Shown: positions 40,908 to 49,691 of the stretch, piece by piece
Numbering within the stretch: the first letter of the stretch is position 1
How the letters are laid out: every line of letters starts with the position of its first letter
From: a virus
DNA length: 61,687 bases
IMG/VR virus record: IMGVR_UViG_3300047476_001269
Coordinates: 1 to 61,687 of that record
Direction: 5' to 3' (one strand)
Position numbers and translations under genes: made by a program
Notes under the pieces: model-generated
The model's database searches: none
What the model was told of the DNA's origin: nothing
What the model saw: only the letters and a program-made list of their open reading frames with translations

Positions 40908-41171
40908 TTGCTTAAACGCACTCGCAGCATTTTAGATGAACTTGATAGCCATTTGATTACCAAGGACCGTGAGCACCTGCTGGAAAGCCGTGCTGGACAT
41001 GTGATACAAGGAGCTATCAATCTAATCAACATGATTAGAGAAAACTATGATGCAGACGCTGCTGCTGAATTAGAGCGCAGACTATTGAATAGTATCCGTG
41101 CGCAAGACCCCGCAAAGTTTACTCGAGGAGTACGGAGACTAAAAAGTGAAAACCCAACATCTAACGATTAA
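40908..41171 (+). CDS. hypothetical late protein (87 residues)
   Basis: Starts at TTG with GGAG upstream. It is entirely helical and charged (SILDELDSHLITKDREHLLESRAG). The LLE-S and LDE sequences resemble T4 prohead-protease sites. It overlaps the next gene by 26 bases. Role unknown; probably virion assembly. Confidence 0.6.
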   Translation: MLKRTRSILDELDSHLITKDREHLLESRAGHVIQGAINLINMIRENYDADAAAELERRLLNSIRAQDPAKFTRGVRRLKSENPTSND

Positions 41172-43371
41172 CACTGCATTATACCAACACCCAGTATTTA
41201 GAGAATTTTACGAAGAGGTTCAACGCTGCAATCGTGTGCTTGCAGAAGCTCGCAAACGTTTGCTTACTGAAGATCAGCTGAATGCTCAGCAGATTGATCA
41301 GATTTTTAGACTGGTAGCAGATGGTGCCGCTGCTGGTAAAAACACCGACAGCGGCGAAGTTGATATGGGCAGCAATAAGACTGCACTTGGTAAGGTTACC
41401 GGTGCAGTGGGCGATGCTATGTCCAAGCTCAAAAGCAAATGGGAAAGTTTAAAGGACTGGGTGAGCAAGAGTGGCCCAGTACAAGGATTTGATGTGGCAT
41501 TTGATCAACTGCAAGGCAGCTTGTTAAATGCCATGGGCGGCGAGGGCGGCAAGGTTGCCAACGCCATGCAAAAGTATAGACAGTTTGCAGTTAAACACCC
41601 TGTGGCACAAGGATTTATTCTAGTTGCACTTGCAGCACTTGCAGGCACAGCCATGGGTGGCGGCGCAGCAGCAGTTGCTGGTGTGACCTTTGGAATTAGA
41701 ACCATTGATGCATTATTAAAAGGTCACAAGTTTAGTAGCAGTGTGTACAAAGGTGCAAAGGCCGCTGCGGTTATGACTGTTGCAAGTCTTGGTATAAATG
41801 CGATCATTGATAATTTTAATCCAGATCCAACACCGGGTCCTGGACCATCGCCAACACCAGATGTGCCACCAAGCCCAACACCAAGCCCAGACGTACCGCC
41901 ATCACCAGATGTACAACCTGTGCCAGATCTAACTCCAACAGACTATACCATTCGCGCCGGAGACACACTGAGTCAACTGGCTTCAGACAATGGTATTACT
42001 GTTCAGGACATCATGGATGCCAATCCAAACATTACTAATCCCAATGGCATGACCGATGCAGGTCGTTTGCTTCAACCGGGTGATACTATCAAGATACCAC
42101 AGTCCATGGACTTTAGTCCTCCTCCGGTATACGCAGGTGGTACAGGCACACTAGCAGACACCATTCAGAAAATGATGACCGGTCAATACAGCGGCGATGC
42201 CAATATTGCATTAAACGCTTTAAAGAATGACCCATCGCAATTAAAGTTATTAAGTCCAGAACAAGCAGCTTGGGCCAAATCTCAAATTACCAAACTGGCA
42301 GAGAGTGCCAGAAGAGTACAATGGATTGATCGTGATGCTACTGTTCGCACATGGGCACTGAATGAAAGCCTTGGTCGTACTAGAGGTGGTGTAATGCTTA
42401 CCGAAGCAGGCGTAAATGAAGTGTTCCGCAGAGTTGAAGAAGGTGTATGGGATAGTATCAAGAAAGGTGCTGGTGCAGTAGCCGGGGCAGTCGGTAACGC
42501 TGCCAAGAAAGGTTGGAATTCGGCCACCAACAAGATCACCTATGACAGTCTTGGCATGAACTGGCGTTCTATTAATCCTAACAGACTAAAAGGCAATGCC
42601 ACTGGCATGACTGCTGATAGCAGAGATATTGAAGTATTTTTGCGACGCCAAGGAGTTAAAGATCCTTTAATTTTCAGCGTGTACAAACAAATGGGTATTC
42701 CTATCAGCACCATTGCTACTACACAAGATGATACAGACGTGGCAGGACAACCGGCAGACGATAAAACACAAGCTCAAGCAACACAAGCAGCCGCTGGCAG
42801 CACAACTGCACAAGCAGGTGGTGCAGGAGCGACACAAGCAGGTGGTGACAAGGTTGGAGATGCAAATGATCTTATTAGAGACCTTGAGGCAGACCAAGCT
42901 AGAAAAGCAGCAGGTGGAGCAGCAAAAACTGGTACCGCAGGCGCTGGTAGTTCTTCTCAAGCCAAGAATCCTTATGCATATGATTATGCAGCAGCGGCTA
43001 AAATAGCAGGTATTAAACCAGCGGCTGCTAAACCTGACTATAGCAAGATGATGCCAGGATACAGCAGTCAGAAGATGACTATGAAAACTCCTACAGCAGC
43101 AAAACCAGCAGCAGCCGCCCCAGTTACAGGCAAACCAGGAGTGCAAGGTGCGGTACCCAAGACACAAGCACCGGCGCAACAGACAGCAAGTGCTGCAACT
43201 GAAAAAGAGCTAGATGATTTTGTAAAAGCCTCAGATGAGTTAGCTAATTACGCAAAAAATCAGCAAGTCGCCGCAGAAGGTCGTCGCATGTATGGTGGCA
43301 AGTACATTCGTGAAAGTGCAGCACAACGAACTGCACGTGAGTTTGAACACTATCTAAAAAATCTAGGCTAA
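41146..43371 (+). CDS. large LysM-domain protein, probable virion protein
   Basis: A 741-residue protein starting at GTG with CGGAG upstream. A hydrophobic Ala/Gly-rich stretch lies at about residues 155-195. It is followed by a Pro-rich linker (about 225-265) and one LysM domain at about 266-325 (YTIRAGDTLSQLASDNGITVQDIMDAN ... LLQPGDTIKIPQ), which binds peptidoglycan. The second half is Ala/Gln-rich and low complexity, with several L/I-x-E-S/A sites (LNES, LTEA, IRES) like T4 gp21 cleavage sites. It may travel inside the head or tail and meet the cell wall; the exact position is inference. Confidence 0.7.
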   Translation: MKTQHLTINTALYQHPVFREFYEEVQRCNRVLAEARKRLLTEDQLNAQQIDQIFRLVADGAAAGKNTDSGEVDMGSNKTALGKVTGAVGDAMSKLKSKWESLKDWVSKSGPVQGFDVAFDQLQGSLLNAMGGEGGKVANAMQKYRQFAVKHPVAQGFILVALAALAGTAMGGGAAAVAGVTFGIRTIDALLKGHKFSSSVYKGAKAAAVMTVASLGINAIIDNFNPDPTPGPGPSPTPDVPPSPTPSPDVPPSPDVQPVPDLTPTDYTIRAGDTLSQLASDNGITVQDIMDANPNITNPNGMTDAGRLLQPGDTIKIPQSMDFSPPPVYAGGTGTLADTIQKMMTGQYSGDANIALNALKNDPSQLKLLSPEQAAWAKSQITKLAESARRVQWIDRDATVRTWALNESLGRTRGGVMLTEAGVNEVFRRVEEGVWDSIKKGAGAVAGAVGNAAKKGWNSATNKITYDSLGMNWRSINPNRLKGNATGMTADSRDIEVFLRRQGVKDPLIFSVYKQMGIPISTIATTQDDTDVAGQPADDKTQAQATQAAAGSTTAQAGGAGATQAGGDKVGDANDLIRDLEADQARKAAGGAAKTGTAGAGSSSQAKNPYAYDYAAAAKIAGIKPAAAKPDYSKMMPGYSSQKMTMKTPTAAKPAAAAPVTGKPGVQGAVPKTQAPAQQTASAATEKELDDFVKASDELANYAKNQQVAAEGRRMYGGKYIRESAAQRTAREFEHYLKNLG

Positions 43372-43372
43372 C

Positions 43373-44470
43373 ATGCGAGTACGTGAAATCATTCTAGAAG
43401 GCGGCAATGTGCAGATTGGCACACAATCTGCACAGCGTCTAGACCTAAAAAAACTCAAACGAGATCAACTGATACCTGTATTGGATCAACTGCTACAGGC
43501 TATCAATGTTGGTTTTGCTAAGATGCACAAGAAACCGCTATGGAGTCCAAGATTGGTTGCTAGCCGTAAGTTTTTAAGTGGCAGTGCGTTTCATTTTTTT
43601 AATGTAGCAGGCATTCCTAGTGATCAATTTGTTAAATTCAAACCCACAGTAGGCGATATAGACACACAAGTTGATCAAACTCTACTGGAACCTGCCAAAC
43701 AGTTTTTGGATGCTGCTACCGGCAAACAGTTTGGTCCTGCCACATTGATAGGATACAAGGCCAGTGTAGAACAGTTGATCACATTGTGGGCTTTCAGCGA
43801 TCCTCCGGTAAATGTGCAAATTGATCTAGAGTTTGTAGAATATGAAGGCGATGAACCAACAGAATGGGCACAGTTCAGTCACAGCAGTGCATGGAATGAT
43901 ATCGAAGCAGGTATTAAAGGAGTGTTCCACAAGTACCTATTACGAGCACTTAGCACACCCAGTCTACGTGATGTTGTAATTCTCAGTGGTAAGAAGGAAA
44001 CTCCTAAAATAGTTAAAACTACCGACCTTGCATTTGCAGTAACTCGTGGGTTGCGATATAAACTTCGTCCAGTAATGGATGGCAATGTGCAAAGAGAAAT
44101 GGATGGTCTCAAAGTATACAAAGAAATTCCTACCAAGGAAAGTACATATGAAACCAACCTGTACATAATTGCCAAGATATTCTTTGGTAACCAATTTGAT
44201 GCTGATGATATAGAAAAGTTTTGGAGTTATTTAGGTACACTAGAACTGGTTAAAAAATATTTTGATAAATCTCAGCAGGCGGCTGTAATAACAGGATTTG
44301 TTTACACACTGTTTGGACCAGGTGCACAGGAACTGTATCGTGGCGATCCTGAACAGGATGCTCAGGATAAAAATGCTGCACTAGATATCATGGTTAAAAC
44401 ACTTGGCGTTCCTTACGATAAAAAATCAGTTGATGCCATGCGCAAAGACTATTATTCCACTCAAACATGA
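43373..44470 (+). CDS. DNA polymerase beta-superfamily nucleotidyltransferase
   Basis: A 365-residue protein with the Pol-beta nucleotidyltransferase pattern: LSGSAFHFF (G70-S71), then D95-x-D97 in VGDIDTQVD, and the third carboxylate D151 in VQIDLEFVEY. The C-terminal 150 residues are helical. It would transfer nucleotides to DNA, RNA or protein. The first residues (MRVREIILEG) contain an I-x-E-G site and resemble T4 capsid-targeting sequences. It starts one base after the LysM gene and overlaps the ligase-like gene, so both are made together, late. Confidence 0.7.
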   Translation: MRVREIILEGGNVQIGTQSAQRLDLKKLKRDQLIPVLDQLLQAINVGFAKMHKKPLWSPRLVASRKFLSGSAFHFFNVAGIPSDQFVKFKPTVGDIDTQVDQTLLEPAKQFLDAATGKQFGPATLIGYKASVEQLITLWAFSDPPVNVQIDLEFVEYEGDEPTEWAQFSHSSAWNDIEAGIKGVFHKYLLRALSTPSLRDVVILSGKKETPKIVKTTDLAFAVTRGLRYKLRPVMDGNVQREMDGLKVYKEIPTKESTYETNLYIIAKIFFGNQFDADDIEKFWSYLGTLELVKKYFDKSQQAAVITGFVYTLFGPGAQELYRGDPEQDAQDKNAALDIMVKTLGVPYDKKSVDAMRKDYYSTQT

Positions 44471-45948
44471 TGTTTAATATAGACAGTTTGTTTTTTGAAA
44501 GTGAAGTTGCGGCCACAACAAGGTCAAACATGCTACACCTGCAAAAAATGACCGACACTGCATTTGTACAGTTTGTACAAGACGTAAAACAAAATCTTCA
44601 AGGCAAGTTGCAAGGCATCCCTGTAAGTCTCAAGGTTGATGGTCTGGGTGCAAGATTTGGACGTGACAGTACAGGACGTCCTTTCTTTGAAGGCAGTCGT
44701 ACAGGTGCTATCTTTGAGCCGGGTGCATTCAGCAAGTATACAGCATCCAAAGGTGGCACTCCTGAAATGATTTCTCGTGCGCAACACTACGATGATATTT
44801 TTGATACTATTACCAAGAGTAATTTTATTAAGACTCTTCCCAAGGATACCAAGATAGTTTGCGAGATATTCTACAATCCACTTGGTGAGATGGTTGAAGG
44901 GGGTATAAAATTTGTAAACATTGCATACGATCCTAGTCGTTTGGGCCAACTGATGACCATTGTGCCATTCAAAGCCTTGCTGGCTAGCACAGGAGAAACA
45001 CACCCTAACAGTGATCTCATCATAGACTCACTGTTTCAGCAGAGTACTCAACAGATTAAATTTGTAGACACCCGACTGGAAATTAAAGGCAGCATTGATA
45101 TTAGCACTGTGGTGGATCCGGTGACCAGTCTGGATGCTCAGGCTATTGCTACATTAAACAGTCGTAAACATAGTGATGCAGATGCCAAGGCTTATCTTAA
45201 ACAGATTGTGCAACAAACCAAAGAATCCCTGGCAGATTTTATTTTAACCAATCCACAAATAGTAGATCGTTTCAAACTAGGACCTAATATAGAAGGTATT
45301 GTATTGAATATCAATGGTAGAGACATTAAGGTAACTACCAGCGAATTCAAGCAGGCAATTGCAGCCAAAAGAGCACAGACAAATGAAAGCACAGGTTTTT
45401 TACAAGAGCTCGTGGAAGCCAGAATGTTTGTGTATCCCGAAAATCTCAAAGGCAAAGACGCTGTGACCATGTCCAGATTGTTATTTTGCAGTTTGTTGGC
45501 CTTGGAAATTCTGCGATATGAAAATGAATACAAAGCACAAGAGTACGTGAACCGTACTATGACATTTAATGATTTTGATCATTTGCGCCCTAGTGCTACA
45601 GATCTAGCCAATTTGATTTCAGTTGTGTCCAATCAAGATCGTTATTTAGATGGTGTTAAAACCAAGATAGGTTTGTATGCACCTGAGCTACAGATAAAAG
45701 CACATCTAAGAACTTTTGCAGGAGCAAAAAATGATACTTCAAGAATAAGACAGTTTTTGTTGAAACTTGATGATGCTCTAATGATTGCCGGCGCAGACCT
45801 GCGTCAAGCTCGTAGAATCATAGGTGATTGGGAAAGAGCCAGCGAAGGTGAAAAGAAAGCGGCATGGGCTACATTAACTAGGGTTTTTATTAGTCACGGT
45901 TCACAGCTGGATATCTATCTGTTGGCAAAGCAATTTTTCATATTCTAA
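44467..45948 (+). CDS. covalent nucleotidyltransferase (DNA/RNA ligase-like)
   Basis: A 493-residue protein with all motifs of the ATP-dependent ligase/capping superfamily. Motif I is K56-V-D-G59 (SLKVDGLG), motif Ia SRTG at 77-80, motif III KIVCEIFYN with E133, motif IV EGIVL at 276-280, and motif V DIKV with K288. A C-terminal helical domain of about 180 residues follows. K56 would be adenylylated. It could seal nicks or act on RNA ends; the pairing with the adjacent nucleotidyltransferase suggests end repair plus ligation. T4 gp30 and the T4 RNA ligases look different, so this is probably a separate branch. Confidence 0.75.
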   Translation: MMFNIDSLFFESEVAATTRSNMLHLQKMTDTAFVQFVQDVKQNLQGKLQGIPVSLKVDGLGARFGRDSTGRPFFEGSRTGAIFEPGAFSKYTASKGGTPEMISRAQHYDDIFDTITKSNFIKTLPKDTKIVCEIFYNPLGEMVEGGIKFVNIAYDPSRLGQLMTIVPFKALLASTGETHPNSDLIIDSLFQQSTQQIKFVDTRLEIKGSIDISTVVDPVTSLDAQAIATLNSRKHSDADAKAYLKQIVQQTKESLADFILTNPQIVDRFKLGPNIEGIVLNINGRDIKVTTSEFKQAIAAKRAQTNESTGFLQELVEARMFVYPENLKGKDAVTMSRLLFCSLLALEILRYENEYKAQEYVNRTMTFNDFDHLRPSATDLANLISVVSNQDRYLDGVKTKIGLYAPELQIKAHLRTFAGAKNDTSRIRQFLLKLDDALMIAGADLRQARRIIGDWERASEGEKKAAWATLTRVFISHGSQLDIYLLAKQFFIF

Positions 45949-45971
45949 TCAACAGATTTAATTTCCAAATC

Positions 45972-45978
45972 ATAAATA
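45972..45978 (+). promoter_or_regulatory. late promoter of gene at 46018
   Basis: CATAAATA with a 39-base leader that ends in a strong ribosome site (TAGGAG). Confidence 0.6.
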
Positions 45979-46017
45979 TTTACAAGCGTAACACGCTAAA
46001 CTTATAGGAGAAATAAA

Positions 46018-46425
46018 ATGCCAGCAATTGGAGTAACAAGAGTCCACGGCGGTGTGGGCGTAGAGGGTGCAATCAACGGCGAAGCCGGTACCCAACTAGG
46101 TGGTAGTCTTTCATTCTACCACATTCAAGTACGTGGCGCAGGTCTAACAGCAGTTGATGTGCGTCCAGAAATGGCAGCCAACCCAGACGGCGGCTTAGGA
46201 CTAGGTGTAGAAGCGATTCTGCGCAGTTCACCACAAGGTATCTTGGCCTACAATGTAGCCAATACAGCCAATGGTAACATCTATATCATCACTGATGGTG
46301 TTAACAGTCCAACAGCAGCTGAACTACAAACCACAATTCGTAACCTAGGTACATCAGTTGGTACCAACGGTATTGATGTAAGTGGTAGCCTAGTAACCAA
46401 GGGTACAGGTTTCGTAGTATCTTAA
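46018..46425 (+). CDS. probable abundant virion protein (135 residues)
   Basis: A Gly/Ala-rich, beta-type protein without Cys (VTRVHGGVGVEGAINGEAGTQLGG... GNIYIITDG). It forms its own transcription unit between a late promoter with a strong ribosome site and a rho-independent terminator, which suggests high-level late expression of a structural component such as a decoration or tail protein. The family is not recognised. Confidence 0.7.
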   Translation: MPAIGVTRVHGGVGVEGAINGEAGTQLGGSLSFYHIQVRGAGLTAVDVRPEMAANPDGGLGLGVEAILRSSPQGILAYNVANTANGNIYIITDGVNSPTAAELQTTIRNLGTSVGTNGIDVSGSLVTKGTGFVVS

Positions 46426-46452
46426 TTTACGTTTGCAGTTATTAAGAACAAC

Positions 46453-46478
46453 AAAGGCACTTTCATAGTGCCTTTTTT
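46453..46478 (+). terminator. rho-independent terminator after gene at 46018
   Basis: Stem AAAGGCACT/AGTGCCTTT with a 5-base loop, running into a T tract. Confidence 0.9.
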
Positions 46479-46484
46479 GTTGAC

Positions 46485-46491
46485 ATAAGTA
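46485..46491 (+). promoter_or_regulatory. late promoter variant, leaderless
   Basis: CATAAGTA ends five bases before ATG 46497. A TTGACA sequence at 46480-46485 overlaps it but has no -10 at the proper distance. Confidence 0.5.
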
Positions 46492-46496
46492 ATAGT

Positions 46497-46931
46497 ATGC
46501 AACCATATACTTTCTTTTCAGGTTACACTCTAGTTGATATCACAGAAACAGGTATCACCAGAGATCGTAACAATCAGGAACTAGAGCGCAATCAACAGCG
46601 TAATTGGGAAACTGTGTTGCAGTGTATAGGACTTCGTGCTCAACCCATGCACATGGTAACCAAGTACGAAACAACTGACCTTGATTATTATGAATTTGGC
46701 GAAATGTATAAAGGCCAGCACCGTGTGTGGAGTTTTGCTTTCACTGTAGAACATGAAAATGTTTTTAAGAAAAACCAGGATCAATTGTATTATCTAGATC
46801 AAAGTTTTGATCAAGTGCCTGTGATTACAGGGTTAAACGAAACAGCTCGTTTTATACTGCCAATTTTTTACACAGCAGGTGCCATTAAAAATATATACTT
46901 TAAAATAGAACGAATTAGTGTAAATAACTAA
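46497..46931 (+). CDS. phage protein (144 residues), probable structural
   Basis: Begins MQPYTFFSGYTLVDITETGITRD, with Arg/Gln-rich helix then RNWETVLQCIGLRAQP and beta-rich remainder. I recall this opening from T4-like phages of marine bacteria, where the protein has no assigned role. There is no ribosome site; the late motif is five bases upstream. Confidence 0.68.
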   Translation: MQPYTFFSGYTLVDITETGITRDRNNQELERNQQRNWETVLQCIGLRAQPMHMVTKYETTDLDYYEFGEMYKGQHRVWSFAFTVEHENVFKKNQDQLYYLDQSFDQVPVITGLNETARFILPIFYTAGAIKNIYFKIERISVNN

Positions 46932-47018
46932 CGTGATGCGCAGGCATTTCTTAGGCACCCATTATGGCTCATATCAAGGCAGTTATTTGCATCCTCTAAT
47001 ATAATAGGAGTAGTTGTA

Positions 47019-47276
47019 GTGGCGACCGCAATTGAAAAAGAAAACCTAGAAGCACACGTTGAGCTGTGCGCGGAAAGGTATGCTAAATTGGAAACAAAAT
47101 TAGAAACAGTAGAAAAGAAAGTGGAAGCCCTGGAAGAGCATATCATCGCCATCAAGGAAACACTGGCTGGTGCTGGGGAAAAACAAAGCAAGCAGATAAT
47201 CGCCATTGGAACAGCAATTATCACAGTGCTGATAACAGGTATAATCACACTAACTATAAATTTTATTAACAAATGA
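47019..47276 (+). CDS. coiled-coil protein with C-terminal membrane anchor (XhlA/holin-like)
   Basis: An 85-residue protein with a GTG start and TAGGAG upstream. Residues 5-55 are a Glu/Lys heptad coiled coil (LETKLETVEKKVEALEEH). Residues 62-83 form one transmembrane helix. The layout is that of XhlA-type lysis-associated proteins. A holin-accessory role is possible; a simple membrane scaffold is the alternative. Its stop overlaps the next ATG. Confidence 0.6.
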   Translation: MATAIEKENLEAHVELCAERYAKLETKLETVEKKVEALEEHIIAIKETLAGAGEKQSKQIIAIGTAIITVLITGIITLTINFINK

Positions 47277-47482
47277 AAATTATAGAACTAGTAAACCAAA
47301 TAAAAGTTCCAATTACCAACGAGGAGCACGATCTCATGCTCCTGTTTAGAAATCAAGATCAAGTGAATCGCAAGGATCTCAATGAAAGACAAGTACAGAT
47401 TGCTAATAACCTAGTGATCAAGGATGTACTTTATCGTAAAAATCAAGATGGCAAAATCACGTACTTCAAAAAAACGAATTAA
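47273..47482 (+). CDS. hypothetical phage protein (69 residues)
   Basis: Contains TNEEHDLMLLFRNQDQVNRKDLNERQVQIANNL, resembling a small winged-helix-like element. Overlaps its neighbours on both sides. Function unknown. Confidence 0.65.
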   Translation: MKIIELVNQIKVPITNEEHDLMLLFRNQDQVNRKDLNERQVQIANNLVIKDVLYRKNQDGKITYFKKTN

Positions 47483-47984
47483 ACATTTGGCCTATCGCAT
47501 GGCCGAAGCAGAAGTTGTAGAAAATCTTTTAAATTATTATCTTACCTGGTGGACCAAACAAGAAATACAAAATCTTGTAAAACAAGGCAATCTGGTGATT
47601 CTTCCATTAGAAAATAATGGACTGCAAGTAGCACATTTTAAAATTTTACCGTACCATAAGATATGGAAAGTGATAAACTTTAGAAGTAGTCAAGAATTGT
47701 GTTTTAATGAAAAGCTCTCTGCATTGTTCTACTGCTTGTATGAGCATAAAAAAATGTATCGTAGCAGTGCAGAACTGTTATTACAAGATACCCTACTGGG
47801 CAAGTTGGAAAATGACGAACAGTTTTACCGGCATAAGTATACGATAGCTCTAAAAAAGCAAGACTGTTTCAAGCAAGATCTGTGGGAAGCACGTTTGAGT
47901 TTTACAGCACCACACGTGAATCTAGCCAGAGAACAATTGCAGAAAATGATCAAAAGAGCTAAATACATTAAAATTTGGGACTAA
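47448..47984 (+). CDS. hypothetical phage protein (178 residues)
   Basis: Basic N-terminus (AKSRTSKKRIKHLAYRMAEAEVVENLL), then a mixed domain with WKVINFRSSQELCFNEKLSALFYCLYE and a helical tail. No motif I can name. The start at 47448 overlaps the previous gene by 35 bases. Confidence 0.62.
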   Translation: MAKSRTSKKRIKHLAYRMAEAEVVENLLNYYLTWWTKQEIQNLVKQGNLVILPLENNGLQVAHFKILPYHKIWKVINFRSSQELCFNEKLSALFYCLYEHKKMYRSSAELLLQDTLLGKLENDEQFYRHKYTIALKKQDCFKQDLWEARLSFTAPHVNLAREQLQKMIKRAKYIKIWD

Positions 47985-47988
47985 CACC

Positions 47989-48675
47989 ATGCGATTACAA
48001 GAACTAGGCGGTAAAATTACAGCCAAACGTATTAACAAAATCAATGAAAGCCGTTTTGGTTTTAACATTGATTTTGACAAACTCACAGTGGCCAAAGCCA
48101 AAGTTTTGGCACGTGCGCTAAGTGAAAATCTAGACCGTCTACGCCGTAGCTACGGTTTGCACACAGCAGAAAAAAATCCAAAGTACATGGAAATGCTCAT
48201 GGTGCGAGAAGGACTGGTTCGCTGGGTTGACGAGCGTCGTGCTCTAACCGAAAGCGAAATGGGCAAATCAGAAGCTATTCTAGCTGCCAAGGACATGGTA
48301 GATTCAATTCAGGACATGATTGAAGATGTGAGTCGCATGCAGAATGAACAAATGCCTGCGCTGATTGACACAATCCGTGATCAAATTGGCAGCGAGCAAG
48401 CTGACATGTTTAAGAGCCAAGTAGGCGGTGTACTAGGCACAATCCTACAACAGCTAACTGATGCACGTGAACAAACTGACAACGCTGCACGTGGATTGGC
48501 CGGCGAAGGTTCTCCTGATATGGGCATGGGTAGTGCAGATATGGGTGCAATGCCTGGAGCAGCACCTACAATGGGCCCAGGCAGCGACATGGACAGCGAA
48601 ATACCCGGCGATGAATTTGGCGCAACAGATGCTGCCGCAGGCGGCGATCTAGGCCTAGGCAGAGAAAAACGCTAA
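47989..48675 (+). CDS. probable capsid-interior or scaffold-type structural protein
   Basis: A 228-residue protein. Residues 1-20 (MRLQELGG...INE-S) resemble a capsid-targeting peptide ending in an I-x-E site. Residues 40-165 are long helices (LTESEMGKSEAILAAKDMVDSIQDMIEDVS), and the tail is Gly/Met/Asp-rich and disordered. To my recollection similar proteins occur in T4-like phages of cyanobacteria. A head core or head-tail role is inferred. Confidence 0.65.
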   Translation: MRLQELGGKITAKRINKINESRFGFNIDFDKLTVAKAKVLARALSENLDRLRRSYGLHTAEKNPKYMEMLMVREGLVRWVDERRALTESEMGKSEAILAAKDMVDSIQDMIEDVSRMQNEQMPALIDTIRDQIGSEQADMFKSQVGGVLGTILQQLTDAREQTDNAARGLAGEGSPDMGMGSADMGAMPGAAPTMGPGSDMDSEIPGDEFGATDAAAGGDLGLGREKR

Positions 48676-48676
48676 C

Positions 48677-49057
48677 ATGCGAATCTGCGAGTTGCACGAA
48701 AGCACAGATGGTGATGCTAACCTCATCACCATTTTGCAATTTTTACGCAACAGAAGTCATAATAAAAAAATCACTCCAACGATCAATACACAGAGTTTGA
48801 TCAACATGGTTAAAAATCAAGGTGGATCTGAATGGTTCACTTATGATAATCTTGTTGCAGCTCAAACAGCCAATCCAGCAGTGTCTGGTTTGATCAAAAG
48901 TCTAGACAATGAAAAAGTCACCCTCAATGGATTTGGCGATGAAATTGACGCCAGTGAAGTGGACAAAGCACAGGCCGGCAAGAATCAAGCTAAAACACCA
49001 GACCCACAGAAAACTGTAAGTGCAATGGCCAAACGTGCCGCTGCCAATCGCTCTTAA
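48677..49057 (+). CDS. probable virion protein with capsid-targeting-like N-terminus
   Basis: A 126-residue protein starting MRICELHES, with an L-x-E-S site at residues 6-9. The centre contains NMVKNQGGSEWFTYDNLVAAQTANPAVSGLIKSLD. The C-terminus is basic. It follows the previous gene by one base and belongs to the same late unit. To my recollection such proteins occur in T4-like phages; no enzymatic motif. Confidence 0.65.
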   Translation: MRICELHESTDGDANLITILQFLRNRSHNKKITPTINTQSLINMVKNQGGSEWFTYDNLVAAQTANPAVSGLIKSLDNEKVTLNGFGDEIDASEVDKAQAGKNQAKTPDPQKTVSAMAKRAAANRS

Positions 49058-49079
49058 CCCGCAAGCAAGTGCGCCAATC

Positions 49080-49086
49080 ATAAATA
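49080..49086 (+). promoter_or_regulatory. late promoter of HNH gene, leaderless
   Basis: CATAAATA ends five bases before ATG 49092. Confidence 0.55.
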
Positions 49087-49091
49087 CTTGT

Positions 49092-49691
49092 ATGAAACAC
49101 AAGTATAATAAAATTAAAAATTGTTTATTCTGCAATCAAGAATTCTATACACGCCCTAGGTTTGTAGATTATTGTTCTCAGAAATGTAAGAATCCTTTGA
49201 ATAGAGGAGAATATGATCCTTGGAATAAAGGTAAAAAACTTACAGAAGAACAAAAAGCAAAATTAAACACAGACGGACTTAAAAAAGGGTGGGGGTGGAA
49301 TAAAGGACGGCCTAACGAGGTAGCTCGTCGTCGTATGTTGTTGGACAATCCAAATAAAGATGGCAAAGTAAATAATGCTAGACCTAAAAAGCCTTGTAAT
49401 GATAAGTTAAAACAGTATAGAGGATTAGTCAGACGGGCAACTTACCGAACACTAAAAGAAATGAAGAACAATGGCGAATGGGTTCCAACAACAGGAAAAG
49501 GCCCAGACGATTGGCAAGTTGATCATATAATACCGCACAAACAAGGATATGATTTAGGTATTGATCCTGCTTTACTTGGAAGTAAAAATAATATACAATT
49601 TCTTAAAGGTAAAGAAAACAGAAAAAAATGGGATTCATATCAGACTTTAGAAATAGTTGAATTAATTACTGGAGGAAAATATGGCGTATAG
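49092..49691 (+). CDS. HNH homing-type endonuclease with NUMOD3-like motifs
   Basis: A 199-residue nuclease. An N-terminal zinc ribbon is formed by CLFCNQEF and YCSQKC. Two NUMOD3-like DNA-binding motifs (DPWNKGKKLTEEQKAKL and WNKGRPNEVARRR) precede the HNH core (WQVDHIIPHKQG ... SKNNIQFLKGKENR). Such free-standing HNH genes are mobile and cut a site near their insertion point in relatives lacking them. It overlaps the start of iscU by 11 bases and ends with tandem TAG-TAA. The base composition is A-richer than the neighbouring iscU. Confidence 0.85.
   Translation: MKHKYNKIKNCLFCNQEFYTRPRFVDYCSQKCKNPLNRGEYDPWNKGKKLTEEQKAKLNTDGLKKGWGWNKGRPNEVARRRMLLDNPNKDGKVNNARPKKPCNDKLKQYRGLVRRATYRTLKEMKNNGEWVPTTGKGPDDWQVDHIIPHKQGYDLGIDPALLGSKNNIQFLKGKENRKKWDSYQTLEIVELITGGKYGV

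Noticed and set aside
46480-46503. Sigma70 promoter with TTGACA at 46480
   Set aside because: A -10 hexamer at the right distance would fall inside the coding sequence and is a poor match; the late motif five bases before the ATG explains the start better.
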